DNA of 40,867 nucleotides from the NCBI GenBank assembly GCA_024277435.1, contig JAJRVJ010000022.1, positions 1 through 40,867 of the forward strand. Direction: 5' to 3'. Each line of letters begins with the position of its first letter. Position 1 is the first letter of the stretch. The DNA is from Patescibacteria group bacterium. Its GTDB lineage: Bacteria > Patescibacteriota > Patescibacteriia > UBA9570. Under the pieces are notes generated by a model. It did not search any database. It was not told where the DNA came from and saw nothing but the letters and a program-made list of their open reading frames with translations. This document shows, piece after piece, positions 39,860-40,867 of the stretch. A program made the translations under genes and the position numbers.

Positions 39860-39972
39860 CTGGAAGAAGTTCGCTACGAGCCGGTCTTGCGGCTGGTAGA
39901 GCCAGTGATGCTCCGTGGCGTCTGGGTGCACGAAGGCACCCTCTGGATATTGCCAGAAAATGGCTAGGGATA

Positions 39973-39998
39973 GGGGTGTTCGCTTCGGCGTCCACCCC
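39973..39998 (+). other. Stable hairpin with TTCG tetraloop downstream of the lipoprotein ORF
   Basis: GGGGTG-tt-CGC-TTCG-GCG-tc-CACCCC. Confidence 0.7.
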
Positions 39999-40091
39999 AC
40001 CTACCCAGTGACTACAGTGTCAATATGTTGCAGTTAGCGGGTAGAAACGTATAAAAACAAAAAAAAAGTTAATAAAATTAGCATAATTTAA

Positions 40092-40110
40092 CTGTGCACA
40101 AGCTGTGCAC
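40092..40110. repeat. Direct repeat CTGTGCAC x2 with 11-bp period upstream of rrn P1
   Basis: CTGTGCAC at 40092-40099 and 40103-40110, each containing palindrome GTGCAC. Confidence 0.65.
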
Positions 40111-40129
40111 CTAGTACCTTATGCGTTTC

Positions 40130-40158
40130 TTGACATAAAAACCAGGTTTATGTAGAAT
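40130..40158 (+). promoter_or_regulatory. rrn promoter P1 (consensus sigma70)
   Basis: TTGACA(40130-40135)-17 bp-TAGAAT(40153-40158). Confidence 0.85.
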
Positions 40159-40202
40159 ACTCTAGCTAACGAGATTAGCCAGATTGACAAGATTTATCCC
40201 CA

Positions 40203-40258
40203 AAAAACGCTGAAACTAGCACGTGTCTAGCAAGACGCCAGCTGGTTTCAGGGTTTTT
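40203..40258 (+). terminator. Terminator-like hairpin inside the rrn leader
   Basis: AAAAACGCTGAAACTAGC(40203-40220) with GCTGGTTTCAGGGTTTTT(40241-40258): 18 positions with one mismatch and one G:U, ending in a T tract. Confidence 0.75.
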
Positions 40259-40293
40259 ATTTCGCTAAAAACGGAATAGATCCTGAACGTACA

Positions 40294-40321
40294 TTGACAG
40301 TCGAATCGTGACAAGTATTAA
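40294..40321 (+). promoter_or_regulatory. Possible rrn promoter P2
   Basis: TTGACA(40294-40299)-16 bp-TATTAA(40316-40321). Confidence 0.55.
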
Positions 40322-40405
40322 ACCACAACTCGAGGTTGCTGAAGTAGGCTTCGAGTGTAGATAACCAATACTTCAATTCCGGATAGATGCAAATCTATCT
40401 AAAAA

Positions 40406-40867
40406 TATACTAAGAGTTTGATCCTGGCTCAGGATGAACGCTAGCGGTGTGTCTTAGGCATGCAAGTCGAACGCGTCTTCGGACGAGTGGCAGACGGGTG
40501 AGTACGACAGTGGTAACCTGCCCCAAAGTTTTGGACAACCTTGCGAAAGCGAGGCTAATACAAAATGGTCAGAGAATTACATTTGTTTTTCTTTGTAAAG
40601 CTTTTGCGCTTTGGGAGGGGCCTTTGGTCTATCAGCTTGTTGGTGAGGTAAAAGCTCACCAAGGCTCTGACGGATAGCGGGTGTGAGAGCATGGCCCGCC
40701 TCACTGGGACTGAAATACTGCCCAGACTCCTACGGGAGGCTGCAGTCGAGAATCTTCCGCAATGCACGAAAGTGTGACGGAGCGACACCGCGTGCCAGAT
40801 GAAGCCTTTAGGGGTGTAAATGGCTTTTATTAGGGAAAAACTTGCGATGGTACCTAATGAATAAGAG
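40406..40867 (+). rRNA. rrs: 16S ribosomal RNA, 5' part (runs off window)
   Basis: AGAGTTTGATCCTGGCTCAGGATGAACGCT at 40413; ACTCCTACGGGAGGC present. Confidence 0.98.

Noticed and set aside
39791-40000. Minus-strand ORFs in the GC-rich island
   Set aside because: Antisense to the better-supported lipoprotein frame with lipobox and SD; no recognisable motifs.
40191-40201. DnaA-box-like TTATCCCCA in the rrn leader
   Set aside because: Single imperfect match with no cluster and no dnaA/dnaN nearby; not enough for an origin call.
1-40867. CRISPR array or transposase/IS element
   Set aside because: No regularly spaced repeats and no transposase/integrase motifs seen in any listed ORF.

Overview
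This is an AT-rich bacterial chromosomal window, mostly tightly packed housekeeping genes. The 16S rRNA 5' end (from about 40406 to the window edge), the gene content and the family variants point to a Candidate Phyla Radiation / Patescibacteria genome. TGA is used as a stop by several long genes (queA, the SpoIID protein, the first O-antigen-ligase-like gene), so the standard bacterial code fits.

Main contents, in order: NIF3-like; ruvB; bPH2-like membrane protein; queA; SpoIID/LytB; a surface-glycan block (flippase, GT4, two O-antigen ligase/polymerase-like proteins, PGRP-type amidase); a histone-H1-like protein; a degraded membrane-protein gene; three tRNAs; rplS; rluD-like; LOG; a PHP/CDP-alcohol-phosphotransferase-like fusion; FKBP lipoprotein; PIG-V-like protein; tRNA-Ile(UAU); ftsH; rpsA; a metallo-beta-lactamase (MBL) homologue; a membrane-anchored H1-like protein; gyrA; tpiA; rpmF; nusB; rnc; smc; rpsP; KH protein; M23 peptidase; trmD; a class-I glutamine-amidotransferase-like protein; a GC-rich lipoprotein; and the rrn leader with 16S.

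Most interesting signals:
(1) a 904-aa SMC with no recognisable hinge;
(2) an H1-like chromatin theme, with a free H1-like peptide, a TM-anchored H1-like protein and an H1-like tail on GyrA, the last two adjacent;
(3) a PHP domain fused to a CDP-alcohol phosphotransferase-like membrane domain that lacks all three aligned Asp residues;
(4) a strong terminator-like hairpin between two promoters in the rRNA leader, suggesting an attenuator or a ~95-nt sRNA;
(5) two GC-rich islands, one carrying a lipoprotein ORF that continues in frame for 35 codons past an amber stop;
(6) near-leaderless promoters;
(7) low-complexity charged tails on several ribosomal proteins.

All product calls come from reading motifs by eye. 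No searches were run.
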